Assembly (NCBI GenBank): GCA_039968605.1
Contig: JBDVPM010000008.1
Coordinates: 2,160,968-2,224,967 of the forward strand
Length of the DNA: 64,000 bases
Source of the DNA: Alteripontixanthobacter sp.
GTDB lineage: Bacteria; Pseudomonadota; Alphaproteobacteria; Sphingomonadales; Sphingomonadaceae
Reading direction: 5' to 3'
Below the pieces are notes generated by a model. It ran no database searches. It was not told the origin of the DNA and worked only from the letters and a program-made list of their open reading frames with translations. Below, piece by piece: positions 15,247 to 23,813 of the stretch. Position 1 is the stretch's first letter, and each line of letters opens with the position of its first letter. The position numbers and the translations under genes are program-made.

Positions 15247-15808
15247 TCATGATGTCCTTGCCCATGGGCGGCTGTTCGGCTGCCTGACCGCAGCGGCGCT
15301 TACCTTGTCAACCACACCTGCGCTGGCCCAATCTGTCGATGCGACGCCGCGCGTCGTGGTGCTGGAGGAGCTTGGGCTGACCAAGGTCCGCGATCTGGAT
15401 TTCGGCGATGTGCTGGTGACCGGAACGGCGGGCAGCGTGCAGATGGCGCCGGGCACGACCACTGCCACCTGCACCGCTACCAATGTGCTGCATTTCGCCA
15501 CTTGCCAACCGGCTGTGTTCGGCGGCGAAGGCCAGTTTGGCCAGCGAATCCGTGTCAGACTACCGGCACGCCGGGAAATAACCGTAACCGGTCCCGGTGC
15601 CGACATGCTGATCGATACGCTGATGGTCGAAGTGGCGAGCGGGCTCAACCGGCTCTCTCCGGCTGAATCGCGGCGCAATATCCGCTACCGCATCACCGAT
15701 ACGGATGGCGTGTTCCTGTTTCGCCTGGGCGGTACGCTGAACCTGGCAGCCGACCAGACGCCCGGAATTTACGAAGGCACGTTCAACGTCCAGATCGATT
15801 ATCGCTAG
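15239..15808 (+). CDS. Secreted DUF4402 domain protein, second of a pair
   Basis: The protein has 189 residues from the ATG at 15239, inside the ATGAGTGA overlap with the preceding gene. A signal peptide covers about residues 10-31 (TPALA-Q). DLDFGDVLVTGTAGSVQMAPG near residue 53 and GTLNLAADQTPGIYEGTFNVQIDY at the end are the same boundary motifs as in the first copy, so the two arose by duplication. Two cysteines in the middle (CTATNVLHFATC) could form a disulfide that the partner lacks. They may form a heteromeric surface structure. This is inference only. Confidence 0.8.
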   Translation: MSDHDVLAHGRLFGCLTAAALTLSTTPALAQSVDATPRVVVLEELGLTKVRDLDFGDVLVTGTAGSVQMAPGTTTATCTATNVLHFATCQPAVFGGEGQFGQRIRVRLPARREITVTGPGADMLIDTLMVEVASGLNRLSPAESRRNIRYRITDTDGVFLFRLGGTLNLAADQTPGIYEGTFNVQIDYR

Positions 15809-15856
15809 CTGCATCGTTGCCAAGCGGGCCGCGCATGATTAACGCCGCAGACCGAT

Positions 15857-16117
15857 ATGAGCATTCCACCACCCGAACTCGTCAAGGTTGCAACGCGCCG
15901 CGTCAGCTGTGACGGGGCGAGCGATATTCGCGGGGGCGCGACTTTCCGCCCCGCCGCGCTTGGCCACCCGCGCATCTATCTGGAGATAGACGAGCATGGC
16001 TATGTCGATTGCGGCTATTGCGATCGCCGTTTCGTGTTGATCGGTGGCCCTGCCGATGGCGCGGACCAGGCCAGCCTGCCCGACATTACCGAAGGCGCCG
16101 ATCCCGGGCATCGTTGA
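15857..16117 (+). CDS. Zinc-finger zf-CHCC domain protein
   Basis: This 86-residue protein carries the zf-CHCC pattern with ligands C18, H37, C52 and C55 in GHPRIYLEID and VDCGYCDRRFVL. It is related to the mitochondrial complex I subunit NDUFS6, and bacterial members accompany respiratory complex I in Alphaproteobacteria. A role as an accessory zinc-binding complex I subunit is inferred from that. No strong Shine-Dalgarno is visible before the ATG. It precedes a CPBP-type membrane protein gene closely. Confidence 0.85.
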   Translation: MSIPPPELVKVATRRVSCDGASDIRGGATFRPAALGHPRIYLEIDEHGYVDCGYCDRRFVLIGGPADGADQASLPDITEGADPGHR

Positions 16118-16124
16118 AATCGCG

Positions 16125-16622
16125 GTGCGCGGCCTTGAACGGCTCGCACATTTGCTGCGCTGGCCCGATGCCCGCCATTGGCGCCGCTGTATACCGGTCG
16201 CGGTTCTCGGCACCGCCCTTGTCGGTCTGATCGCCTGGCTGACGGGCCTTACCGTGTGGCAACCCACAAGGCCGGGGTGGGAGTTGATCGGTATTGCAGC
16301 GATCCTGCTGATCGCACCCTCCTTCTTGGAAGAGCTGCTCTTTCGTGGGGTGCTCCATCCGCCCTCCAACAGTCGATGGTACGCCGGGCGTGCGATGCTG
16401 GTTGTTACCGCCTTCGTGCTTTGGGACCCGCTGCAATACTGGAGCGAGATCGGCCCTCCATGGTCGAGGCTGTTCATCACTCCCGGTTTTCTGTCAGTCG
16501 TGATCAGCCTCGGCATCGTACTTGCCATGCTGCGTATCGCTGGAAGCTCGCTGTGGCCGCCGATCCTGTTTCACTGGATTGTCGTGCTGGCGTGGAAATT
16601 ACTGTTCGGGGGCCCGTTTTGA
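16125..16622 (+). CDS. CPBP-family intramembrane protease-like protein with altered motif 2
   Basis: I start the gene at the GTG at 16125, just after the zf-CHCC stop, giving 165 residues. A longer frame to an ATG at 16044 overlaps that gene and looks like its shadow. Hydrophobic helices lie at about 22-44, 54-70, 88-105, 118-138 and 143-162. Motif 1 of CPBP glutamic proteases is present (E69-E70-x3-R74 in FLEELLFRG), as is a motif 3 histidine (H150 in FHWIV). Motif 2 should be FxxxH but reads F97-V-L-W-D101, so a catalytic histidine appears replaced by aspartate. Relatives process prenylated or lipid-linked proteins or act in bacteriocin immunity. Confidence 0.7.
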   Translation: MRGLERLAHLLRWPDARHWRRCIPVAVLGTALVGLIAWLTGLTVWQPTRPGWELIGIAAILLIAPSFLEELLFRGVLHPPSNSRWYAGRAMLVVTAFVLWDPLQYWSEIGPPWSRLFITPGFLSVVISLGIVLAMLRIAGSSLWPPILFHWIVVLAWKLLFGGPF

Positions 16623-16678
16623 GGCATGCAGTGCAGGTTCAGGCTGCGTGTGGTAGCTACTCCGGCAGGAGTAACGCC

Positions 16679-17101
16679 ATGATCAAAACCCTAGCCCCCA
16701 TAGCCCTCGCCGCCACTGCCGCACTTGCCCTGTCTGCGCCTTCTGCAGCCAGGGATAGCGAGACGCCAACCGCCGAAATGTCCAAGGGCGAGGCGAAGCT
16801 CGCCAAGCTGCTCGAGGGACGGGTCGCCGAAAAGCCGCAGAGCTGCGTCCGCCTGTTCCCCTCGCGGAACCTGCAGATCATCGACGAAACCGCGCTGGTC
16901 TATGGCCGCGGCAATGTGATTTACGTCAATATACCGCGCAATGCGGAGGATCTGGACGATTCCGATGCCATCCTGACGCGGCCTTCCGGCAATAGCCTCT
17001 GCCGCAGCGATCAGGTCACCACCTTCGACCGGCACGTAGGCTTTTACACCGGCAATATCTTCCTGAGCGATTTCGTGCCCTATCGCCGCGTGGATAGCTG
17101 A
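16679..17101 (+). CDS. Secreted protein, possibly DUF6491 family
   Basis: This 140-residue exported protein starts at the ATG at 16679, nine bases after CAGGAG. A signal peptide ends near residue 24 (SAARD). In the mature part two cysteines (QSCVRLF near 49 and SLCRSD near 110) and the pattern NLQIIDETALVYGRGNVIYVNIPR look like the DUF6491 family of small periplasmic proteins, but I am not certain. It lies eight bases upstream of the DUF924 gene and probably shares its transcript. Confidence 0.65.
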   Translation: MIKTLAPIALAATAALALSAPSAARDSETPTAEMSKGEAKLAKLLEGRVAEKPQSCVRLFPSRNLQIIDETALVYGRGNVIYVNIPRNAEDLDDSDAILTRPSGNSLCRSDQVTTFDRHVGFYTGNIFLSDFVPYRRVDS

Positions 17102-17109
17102 CCTTCGGA

Positions 17110-17691
17110 GTGACCGTCGCGGACAATGTGCCTCGCGCCCCCGGCACCGATCTGCCGCGCTGGGCGGCGGATTTGTTGCATGTCTGGTTTCACGACCTTG
17201 CGCCATCCGACTGGTTCAAGCCGAGCGAAACGATCGATTCGATGCTGCACCGCCGGTTCGGCGACACGCTGGAGGCAATGGCCGCCCGCCGGGCCGGCGA
17301 TTTTACCGATAATGCCGAGCTCGCCCAGGCAGCGATCCTGCTATTCGACCAGGTGCCGCGCAATATCCATCGCCAAACACCGCGAGCCTTCGCAACCGAC
17401 AAGCTGGCGGTGGAAATCGCCAAGAGCGTGATCGAGCAGGGCTGGGACAATTCATTGCCTGATGCGCAGCGCCAGTTTATCGCCATGCCGCTGATGCATA
17501 GCGAAGACATCGCCGATCAGGAGGCGAGCCTCGCCTATTTCGGGAAGTATCTGCCCGGCAACCTGTCCTTCGCGCGCAGCCATCACGAAATGATCGCCCA
17601 CTTCGGCCGCTTTCCCCATCGCAACGACGTGCTGGGCCGCGAAACGACCGAGGCCGAGCAGCGCGCCATCGACGAAGGGTTCAGCTGGTAA
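17110..17691 (+). CDS. DUF924 family protein
   Basis: This 193-residue soluble alpha-helical protein starts with GTG at 17110 behind CTTCGGA. Family features are VLHVWF-like (residues 22-27, LLHVWF), DWFKPSE, the helix AAILLFDQVPRNIHR near 75-90, FIAMPLMHSED near 125-135, and HFGRFPHRNDVLGRE near 168-182. DUF924 proteins adopt a TPR-like helical fold and their function is not established. It follows the secreted protein gene with eight bases between and is convergent with the nitronate monooxygenase-like gene. Confidence 0.88.
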   Translation: MTVADNVPRAPGTDLPRWAADLLHVWFHDLAPSDWFKPSETIDSMLHRRFGDTLEAMAARRAGDFTDNAELAQAAILLFDQVPRNIHRQTPRAFATDKLAVEIAKSVIEQGWDNSLPDAQRQFIAMPLMHSEDIADQEASLAYFGKYLPGNLSFARSHHEMIAHFGRFPHRNDVLGRETTEAEQRAIDEGFSW

Positions 17692-17697
17692 GGCGCT

Positions 17698-18672
17698 TCA
17701 TTGCGCGCGCATCGCGTCCATCCGGTCGATGATCGCGTCGGCTTCTTCCATGATCCCGGTGATCAACTCGGCGCAAGTGGGGATATCGTTGATCAATCCG
17801 GCCACCATGCCGCAGCTCCAAGCGCCCTTGTCCATATCGCCTTCCATCATGATCGAGGGATAGACCCCGGCGACTTCGGGCAGGATATCCTGGATCGTCA
17901 GCGCGTCGCCCAGTTCGGCTTCCTTCTTCAGCAGCCGCTCGACCGCATCGTTGTTCATCACCCGCTCGGTATTGCGCAACGGGCGCATCACCAGCCGCGT
18001 GTCGAGCTCGCTCGCTTCGAGGATCGCCTGCTTGACGTTGTCATGCACCGGCGCTTCCTTCGTGGCGATAAAGCGGGTGCCCATATTCATGCCCTGCGCG
18101 CCCATCGCGAGGCTGGCGACGAGGCTGCGCCCATCGGCCATCCCGCCACTCGATACGAAGGGAATGTCCAGCTCGTCCGCCGCGCGCGGCAGCAGGATGA
18201 AATTGGGCACATCGTCCTCACCCGGATGGCCGCCGCATTCGAAGCCGTCGACCGACACCGCGTCGCAGCCGATATCCTGCGCCTTCAGCGAATGGCGCAC
18301 GCTTGTGCATTTGTGGATCACCTTGATCCCCGCATCTTTCAGCGGCGGGAGCAGTTCAGACGGGTTGCGCCCCGCTGTCTCCACCACTTTCACACCGCCG
18401 TCGATCACCGCCTTGATGATCGCAGGATAATCGGGCGGCGTCAGCGCGGGCAGGATCGTGATGTTCACGCCGAACGGCTTGTCCGTCATGTCGCGGCATT
18501 TGGCGATCTCGTTGGCCAGATCCTCGGGCGTTTTCTGCGTCAGCCCGGTAATGATCCCCAGCCCGCCCGCGTTGGAAACGGCGGCCGCCATCTCTGCAAA
18601 GCCGACCCAGTGCATCCCGCCCTGGATGATGGGATGCTGGATGCCGAACATTTCGGTGATGGCGGTTTTCAT
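17698..18672 (-). CDS. Nitronate monooxygenase-family flavoprotein (2-nitropropane dioxygenase-like)
   Basis: This 324-residue TIM-barrel FMN enzyme starts at the ATG at 18672 with GAGGGGA eight bases ahead. FMN-binding features are IIQGGMHWVGF (15-25), NAGGLGIITG (36-45), FGVNITILP, the CDAVSVDGFECGGHPGE segment containing the phosphate-site glycines, and SSGGMADGRS. It groups with enoyl reductase/nitronate monooxygenase-like proteins that often carry annotations not confirmed by assay. The start codon overlaps the stop of nth by four bases (ATGA), so it is expressed with the repair glycosylase. Confidence 0.88.
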   Translation of the reverse strand: MKTAITEMFGIQHPIIQGGMHWVGFAEMAAAVSNAGGLGIITGLTQKTPEDLANEIAKCRDMTDKPFGVNITILPALTPPDYPAIIKAVIDGGVKVVETAGRNPSELLPPLKDAGIKVIHKCTSVRHSLKAQDIGCDAVSVDGFECGGHPGEDDVPNFILLPRAADELDIPFVSSGGMADGRSLVASLAMGAQGMNMGTRFIATKEAPVHDNVKQAILEASELDTRLVMRPLRNTERVMNNDAVERLLKKEAELGDALTIQDILPEVAGVYPSIMMEGDMDKGAWSCGMVAGLINDIPTCAELITGIMEEADAIIDRMDAMRAQ

Positions 18673-19334
18673 GAGATTGTCCCCTCTTCTCGGTGCTCGG
18701 CATACCATTCGCAAAGGTCGCTGACCGGGCATGTTTCGCATTTGGGCGCGCGCGATGTGCACACCTTCTTGCCGAACTGGATCAACCAGAAATGGCCGTC
18801 GCGCAAGGCCCATTGCGGACTGCGCGCCTCAAGCTGCGATGCCGTAACGTCGGCGGTCTTCGCATCTGTCAGGCCGATGCGGTTGCAGACGCGGTGCACA
18901 TGCGTATCGACCGCGATAACGTCCGCGCCGAAGGTGAAGCTCATCACGATATCGGCGCATTTGCGGCCGATTCCCGGCATGGCCAGCAACCCTTCGCGGG
19001 TGCTGGGCACCGTGCCACCATGCTCCGCCAACAAGGTCTCGCAGAACCGGCGGATATTACGGGTTTTCGTGTTGTAAAGTCCGCACGGCTTGATCGCGGC
19101 GGCAATGTCGCGGTCGTCCAGCTCGAGCATGTCTTCGGGCGTTTTGGCGAGCGCGAACAAAGCGCTCGCCGCCTTGGCGGTGTTGCGATCGAGCGATTGG
19201 GCGCTGAGCATACAGGAAATGCAGGAGCGAAATGCGTCCGGCTGCCCCTTCGGCCCCTTCGCGTTCTTCGTCCGCCCCGGCATTGCCTTGGCGAGGCGGC
19301 GATAGACTTCCTCGACCTGGGGTTCGCTCAACAT
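18669..19334 (-). CDS. nth: Endonuclease III (DNA glycosylase/AP lyase)
   Basis: This 221-residue HhH-GPD glycosylase removes oxidised pyrimidines and nicks AP sites. The helix-hairpin-helix LLAMPGIGRKCADIV carries the catalytic lysine K125. D143 in VDTHVHRV is the second catalytic residue. The 4Fe-4S ligands are C192, C199, C202 and C208 with the canonical 6-2-5 spacing. The start overlaps by seven bases the end of a 95-residue gene encoding a fragment related to the same fold, and the stop overlaps the next gene. The three genes thus form one coupled operon. Confidence 0.95.
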   Translation of the reverse strand: MLSEPQVEEVYRRLAKAMPGRTKNAKGPKGQPDAFRSCISCMLSAQSLDRNTAKAASALFALAKTPEDMLELDDRDIAAAIKPCGLYNTKTRNIRRFCETLLAEHGGTVPSTREGLLAMPGIGRKCADIVMSFTFGADVIAVDTHVHRVCNRIGLTDAKTADVTASQLEARSPQWALRDGHFWLIQFGKKVCTSRAPKCETCPVSDLCEWYAEHREEGTIS

Positions 19335-19615
19335 GCTGCTTCAGCGATCGGCTGCGTGCGCGGTTCCTGTTTCACAAGTCGCGCAGGGAGGGCAGGAGAT
19401 GCAATCCAACGCCCGAAATGTGCGAGCAACCGGTCGGTATTGGCATTCGAAATTGCCGTCTTAATACGCGTACCGATCACGCCCTGGACCAGAGTCCAAA
19501 CCGGATTGCGGCGTTTATCGTCGGGCCGGATGACCCGTCCGAGCTCCGCGATCGATGCCGTCTGGCTGCGACACAAGCGTTCGGTTCGAGGATCGGCGCC
19601 GAAGGAGAGTTGCAT
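19328..19615 (-). CDS. Short protein resembling the N-terminal part of an HhH-GPD glycosylase, probably truncated
   Basis: An ATG at 19615 with GGAGGG eight bases ahead opens a 95-codon frame that ends in the ATGTTGA overlap with nth. The N-terminus (MQLSFGADPRT) and the helices around NPVWTLVQGVIGTRIKTAISNANTDRLLAHFGRW look like the first two helices of endonuclease III-like proteins found in sphingomonads. The hairpin, catalytic lysine and rest of the domain are absent. It may be a decayed paralogue or a short protein retained for coupling. The family match is from memory of sequence style only. Confidence 0.55.
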   Translation of the reverse strand: MQLSFGADPRTERLCRSQTASIAELGRVIRPDDKRRNPVWTLVQGVIGTRIKTAISNANTDRLLAHFGRWIASPALPARLVKQEPRTQPIAEAAC

Positions 19616-19647
19616 TGTCGGCAGACCCTCCCCCGGCACGGTCCCGA

Positions 19648-20097
19648 TCAGTCGCGCAATTGTCCGCGGATGGCTCCGTTGGGATATTCCGCCGTGTGGA
19701 CATTGACGTAAAACATCTCGGGATTGTCCTCGATCCGGTTTTGCGTCCATTCGCTGCCATCGGTGCAGCCCTTGTACCCGCCTTCATTGGCGCGGCGCAG
19801 GGTGAAGACGGGCGGTCCGTGGGTGCCGGCTGCGCCCACATGGATATGCGCGGCGGTAATCGGGCCGATATTGCGGATATTGTTGAGGTCCCAGCAGACC
19901 TGTCCGAATTCGTCGGAGATCGAAATTTCCGCCTCGCCGCTGCCATCGGGATCGCCGGGGCCGACTTCCTGCGCGCCGGTCAGATTGGCATAGAAGGTGT
20001 CGGCGGTTTCCTCTGCAATGCTTTCTTCCAGCGTCGCGCATCCTGCCAGCGCGATGGCGCCTGCAGCTACTGCTGCAATCGTCGTGAATCTGTTCAT
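19648..20097 (-). CDS. CHRD domain lipoprotein
   Basis: The protein has 149 residues from the ATG at 20097, with AGGAGA six bases ahead. The signal ends in lipobox LAGC with C20. The mature part is a CHRD domain: FYANLTGAQEVGPGDPDGSGEAEISI, CWDLNNI, AAHIHVGAAGTHGPPV and the closing FYVNVHTAEYPNGAIRGQL. CHRD domains bind ligands or partners at the cell surface in many organisms, and bacterial roles are unknown. A pair of cysteines (VCW and GCTDG) may form a disulfide. It lies 32 bases upstream of the short glycosylase-like gene on the same strand. Confidence 0.85.
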   Translation of the reverse strand: MNRFTTIAAVAAGAIALAGCATLEESIAEETADTFYANLTGAQEVGPGDPDGSGEAEISISDEFGQVCWDLNNIRNIGPITAAHIHVGAAGTHGPPVFTLRRANEGGYKGCTDGSEWTQNRIEDNPEMFYVNVHTAEYPNGAIRGQLRD

Positions 20098-20185
20098 AGG
20101 GCTCTCCTGTGTGTGTTTTGACAACCCACCGGAGATTCAACCGCCCACGAAGCAGTAACGTTCCGCTAATCCGCGCGGGCGGCGC

Positions 20186-21760
20186 TCATTCCCACTCGAT
20201 CGTCCCGGGCGGTTTGCTGGTGTAATCGTAAACCACGCGGTTGATGCCCTGTACCTCGTTCACGATCCGCGTGGCGCACTGCGTCAGGAAGGCGGCGTCG
20301 AAGGGATAGACATCGGCCGTCATCCCGTCGGTGCTGGTCACCGCGCGCAGGCCGCAGACGCTGTCATAGGTCCGCGCATCGCCCATCACGCCCACGGTGC
20401 GGACGGGCAGCAGCACGGCAAAGGCCTGCCAGATCGCATCATACAAACCCGCATTGCGAATCTCCTCGAGGTAGATTGCATCGGCCTTGCGCAGTATATC
20501 GCAGCGTTCCTTGGTCACTTCGCCGGGTATGCGGATGGCGAGGCCGGGTCCGGGGAAGGGATGACGAGCCACGAAGGCCTCGGGCAGGCCCAGCTCGCGG
20601 CCCAGTTCGCGCACCTCGTCCTTGAACAATTCGCGCAAGGGTTCGACCAGCGCCATGTTCATGCGTTCCGGAAGGCCGCCGACATTGTGGTGGCTCTTGA
20701 TCGTTACGCTCGGCCCGCCGGTGAAGGACACGCTTTCGATCACATCGGGGTAGAGCGTGCCCTGGGCGAGGAAATCGGCGCCGCCAATGGCTTTCGCCTC
20801 GGCCTCGAACAGGTCGATGAACGCGCCGCCGATGAATTTGCGCTTCTTTTCGGGATCGGTCACGCCCGCCAGGCCGGTGAGGAATTTCTCCTCCGCATCC
20901 ACCGCCACCAGCGGGATGTTGTAATGGTCTCGAAACAGGGTGACGACCTGCTCCGCCTCGTTCATCCGCATCAGGCCGTGATCGACGAACACGCAGGTCA
21001 GCTGCTCGCCGATCGCCTCGTGGATCAGCACGGCTGCGACGGCCGAATCGACCCCGCCGGAAAGGCCGCAAATCACCTTGCCATCGCCGACCTGCGCGCG
21101 GATTTCCTCGATCTTGGTCTTGCGAAACTCGGCCATGGTCCAGTCGCCCGCCAATCCGCATACATGACGCACGAAATTGGCGAGCAGTTTTCCGCCATCG
21201 GGGGTGTGGACCACCTCGGGATGGAACTGCGTGCCGTAATAGCGCCGCTCGTCATCGGCGATCAGCGCAAAGGGTGCGCCGGGGCTGTCGGCAACGATAC
21301 GAAAGCCCGGGGCGAGCTGCGTGACCTTGTCGCCGTGGCTCATCCATACCTGGTGCCGCTCTTCGGGCTTCCACAATCCGTCGAACAGCACGCATTCATC
21401 CGAAACGGTCGCAAAGGCGCGGCCAAATTCGCCGCCTTCTCCGGTTTCGTGGCCGGGCCGCACTTCGCCGCCCAGCTGCTGGGTCATCACCTGCTGGCCG
21501 TAACAGATGCCGAGGATCGGCAGGCCGCTATCGAACAGGCATTGCGGCGCGCGCGGGCTGCCTTCTTCGGGTACGCTGGACGGGCCGCCGGACAGGATGA
21601 TGCCCTTGGGCTGCATCCGCTCGAACGCTTCTTCGGCCTGGGTGAACGGCGCGATTTCGGAATAAACCCCCGCCTCGCGCACGCGGCGAGCGATCAGCTG
21701 GGTCACCTGGCTGCCGAAATCGACGATCAGAATGGAATCGGGAATATGCGCTTGGTCCAT
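20186..21760 (-). CDS. guaA: GMP synthase (glutamine-hydrolysing)
   Basis: This 524-residue enzyme converts XMP to GMP using glutamine and ATP. The class I glutaminase domain (residues about 8-200) has the nucleophile in GICYGQQVM and the histidine/glutamate in FHPEVVHT. The ATP pyrophosphatase domain carries the P-loop [13 protein letters not shown] near residue 233. The C-terminal dimerisation domain ends in the conserved PPGTIEWE. I choose the ATG at 21760 over an in-frame TTG two codons upstream. It is monocistronic, with a leader region of about 230 bases towards the diguanylate cyclase gene. Confidence 0.97.
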   Translation of the reverse strand: MDQAHIPDSILIVDFGSQVTQLIARRVREAGVYSEIAPFTQAEEAFERMQPKGIILSGGPSSVPEEGSPRAPQCLFDSGLPILGICYGQQVMTQQLGGEVRPGHETGEGGEFGRAFATVSDECVLFDGLWKPEERHQVWMSHGDKVTQLAPGFRIVADSPGAPFALIADDERRYYGTQFHPEVVHTPDGGKLLANFVRHVCGLAGDWTMAEFRKTKIEEIRAQVGDGKVICGLSGGVDSAVAAVLIHEAIGEQLTCVFVDHGLMRMNEAEQVVTLFRDHYNIPLVAVDAEEKFLTGLAGVTDPEKKRKFIGGAFIDLFEAEAKAIGGADFLAQGTLYPDVIESVSFTGGPSVTIKSHHNVGGLPERMNMALVEPLRELFKDEVRELGRELGLPEAFVARHPFPGPGLAIRIPGEVTKERCDILRKADAIYLEEIRNAGLYDAIWQAFAVLLPVRTVGVMGDARTYDSVCGLRAVTSTDGMTADVYPFDAAFLTQCATRIVNEVQGINRVVYDYTSKPPGTIEWE

Positions 21761-21912
21761 GCCCAACGCGTTAGGCAGAGCGCGGCGCGGCTGTCCAGCA
21801 GACTGCGCCGCCTATCCGCAATGCGCTCCCATACGAGCCTTGCGTTTTTCGCAACCATTATGCGTGTTTTCGCATTTGAATTGCGGTCTGGTCGTCCATA
21901 TTTGCCAGTCAA

Positions 21913-21957
21913 GCCGGATGGGCGCCTCTCTCCCCCTCCCCCAAGTGTCCATCCGGC
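21913..21957 (-). other. 9-bp inverted repeat between the GGDEF gene and guaA
   Basis: GCCGGATGG at 21913-21921 is perfectly complementary to 21949-21957, with a 27-base C/T-rich spacer. It lies downstream of the diguanylate cyclase stop and upstream of guaA on the minus strand. It could be a terminator lacking a T-run or part of the guaA leader. Confidence 0.35.
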
Positions 21958-21991
21958 CAACCTTCCCCCAGACAAGACAATTTGCGCCGGA

Positions 21992-23761
21992 TCAGGCTGC
22001 CTTGTTGCGGCTGTTGGCGCGCCGATCATGCGGCATTCCGCCCGCGAACACTCTCATGCGCTCGCTGACCAGGCGGTTGCGGCCGGTGTTCTTGGCTTCG
22101 TAAAGCAACCGGTCGACATGGGCGTAGGTCGCATCGAAAGAAAACCGTTCGCCGCCCGATTTCGGCAATTCGACGAAGCCTGCGCTTGCGGTGATCGGCC
22201 TGTCCAGTCCGGGAACCTCATGCGCCACCAGCCGGGTGATCGCCTGGCGGCGCTGCTCGACCCGCTCGCGCGCGTTCTCCCCCCTCAGCAGGAGCATGAA
22301 TTCTTCGCCGCCCATCCGGATCGCCATCGTATCGGTGTCCGGCGCCAGCGCCCTGGCGGCGGTGCACAACACTTCGTCACCCTTCGCATGACCGAATTCA
22401 TCGTTGACCGACTTGAACCGGTCGAGGTCGATCAGGGCGAAGGAGGTGAAGCCATCGCCGTATATCAGCGAGAAGGACGGCTCGATCGCCCGGCGGTTCA
22501 TCAATCCGGTCATCGGATCCTGATCGGCCAGCTTTTCGAGCATTTCCGCTTCGGCCTTGGCCCGGTCGCGCTCTCCGCGAAGCGCGGCAAACCGGCTGGC
22601 CACGCCCAGCGTTGTCACCGCGACTTCTATCAGGGAAGCGGCGATAAACAACGAGTTGTGATCCATCGTCGGCATGCCGGGCGCGAGGTAGGTAAACACT
22701 CGAAAGCCGGCGACCACGATAAGCGGCATGTAGGCAATAACGGGGAACCGCACCGCCCGGCTTCCTCCATTCCAGGCGGCCAAGCAGATCCACACGAACG
22801 CTACGCCGGTCACACCGCCGACGATGTAAAACAGATTTGCAGGGAACGAACCCAGTGCCGTCACACCTGAAAAGTGCAAGATCGATGCGCCGGCCATGGC
22901 CAAGCTGACAATATGGATCGAGCGGATATGGCGCGGCTTCAGCGTGCCGGGTTCGACGAAGCTGATCGCAAATTGCATGGCGGCGATCACGATCATTCCG
23001 AAACTGCCCACCATCAGCACGCGCAGCGGCATCAGGCTGAGATCCACTACAAGCGAGATCAAACCGCTGGATGTCGCCATGTAGATCATCATCGCGGTAA
23101 CGAAGATGCCGTGCCAGGCGATAAACCGCCCTTGCAGGAACTTGAAAAACGCCACGTCGAATACCAGCGCCATGGCGATCATCCCCAGCACGATCGCGAC
23201 GACGATCAGCCGGTCGCGCTGCGCATCGCTATTGCCCGGCAGATCGGCCAATGGTCGCGCATAATCCAGGATTACCCGCTGGGTGGGCCGGTCGAACACG
23301 GCATAGATTGTCTGGGGCGGCTGTGGGGATTGCTGGGCGGCTTGCGGCAGCTCGGCATAAAATTGACGGTCGAAAAACGTGCCGCGCAAATCGCCGAATT
23401 CGTAGGCGGCACTGGCCCAATTTCCCGCCTTGTCCTGCGTCACGAGAGTAAGGCTTTCGAACATGGCAGTCCGGCTGACGAGGTAACGCGGCGCGGCGGG
23501 CTTCTCGCCCACGTCGAAACGCAGGATCGAGCGCGCGCTGGCGGACGTCGCGATACGCTGGGGACACGGCGCGCTCGCTATGCGCTTTACCTGCTGGAGG
23601 ACATCGCCATCCAGCGGAGCCATAAAACTGCATAGATGGCTTGATTCCTGCGGAGTTGCAGAGCTGTGACCCGTATTCTGAGCGGATAGGGCCGAGCTAA
23701 ACGCCACAATCATTACGCAAAGCGTAACAATATTACGTATAATAATAGAGTCGGCCCCCAT
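21992..23761 (-). CDS. Membrane diguanylate cyclase (7TMR-DISM plus GGDEF)
   Basis: This 589-residue protein has a signal-like N-terminus (about 8-27), a periplasmic ligand-type domain (about 30-180), seven hydrophobic helices (about 185-400) typical of 7TMR-DISM sensors, and a short coiled segment. A GGDEF domain (about 415-560) follows, with the active motif GGEEF at 484-488. It should make cyclic di-GMP in response to an external signal. The allosteric RxxD I-site five residues before the motif is absent (DTDT instead), so product feedback is probably lost. No EAL domain is present. The first 60 bases are unusually AT-rich and have a weak ribosome site. The gene stands alone. Confidence 0.9.
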   Translation of the reverse strand: MGADSIIIRNIVTLCVMIVAFSSALSAQNTGHSSATPQESSHLCSFMAPLDGDVLQQVKRIASAPCPQRIATSASARSILRFDVGEKPAAPRYLVSRTAMFESLTLVTQDKAGNWASAAYEFGDLRGTFFDRQFYAELPQAAQQSPQPPQTIYAVFDRPTQRVILDYARPLADLPGNSDAQRDRLIVVAIVLGMIAMALVFDVAFFKFLQGRFIAWHGIFVTAMMIYMATSSGLISLVVDLSLMPLRVLMVGSFGMIVIAAMQFAISFVEPGTLKPRHIRSIHIVSLAMAGASILHFSGVTALGSFPANLFYIVGGVTGVAFVWICLAAWNGGSRAVRFPVIAYMPLIVVAGFRVFTYLAPGMPTMDHNSLFIAASLIEVAVTTLGVASRFAALRGERDRAKAEAEMLEKLADQDPMTGLMNRRAIEPSFSLIYGDGFTSFALIDLDRFKSVNDEFGHAKGDEVLCTAARALAPDTDTMAIRMGGEEFMLLLRGENARERVEQRRQAITRLVAHEVPGLDRPITASAGFVELPKSGGERFSFDATYAHVDRLLYEAKNTGRNRLVSERMRVFAGGMPHDRRANSRNKAA

Positions 23762-23813
23762 GCGCCGTATTTAAGCCGCGAAGGTTTATGATCGCGTTAA
23801 AAACAATACGGAT

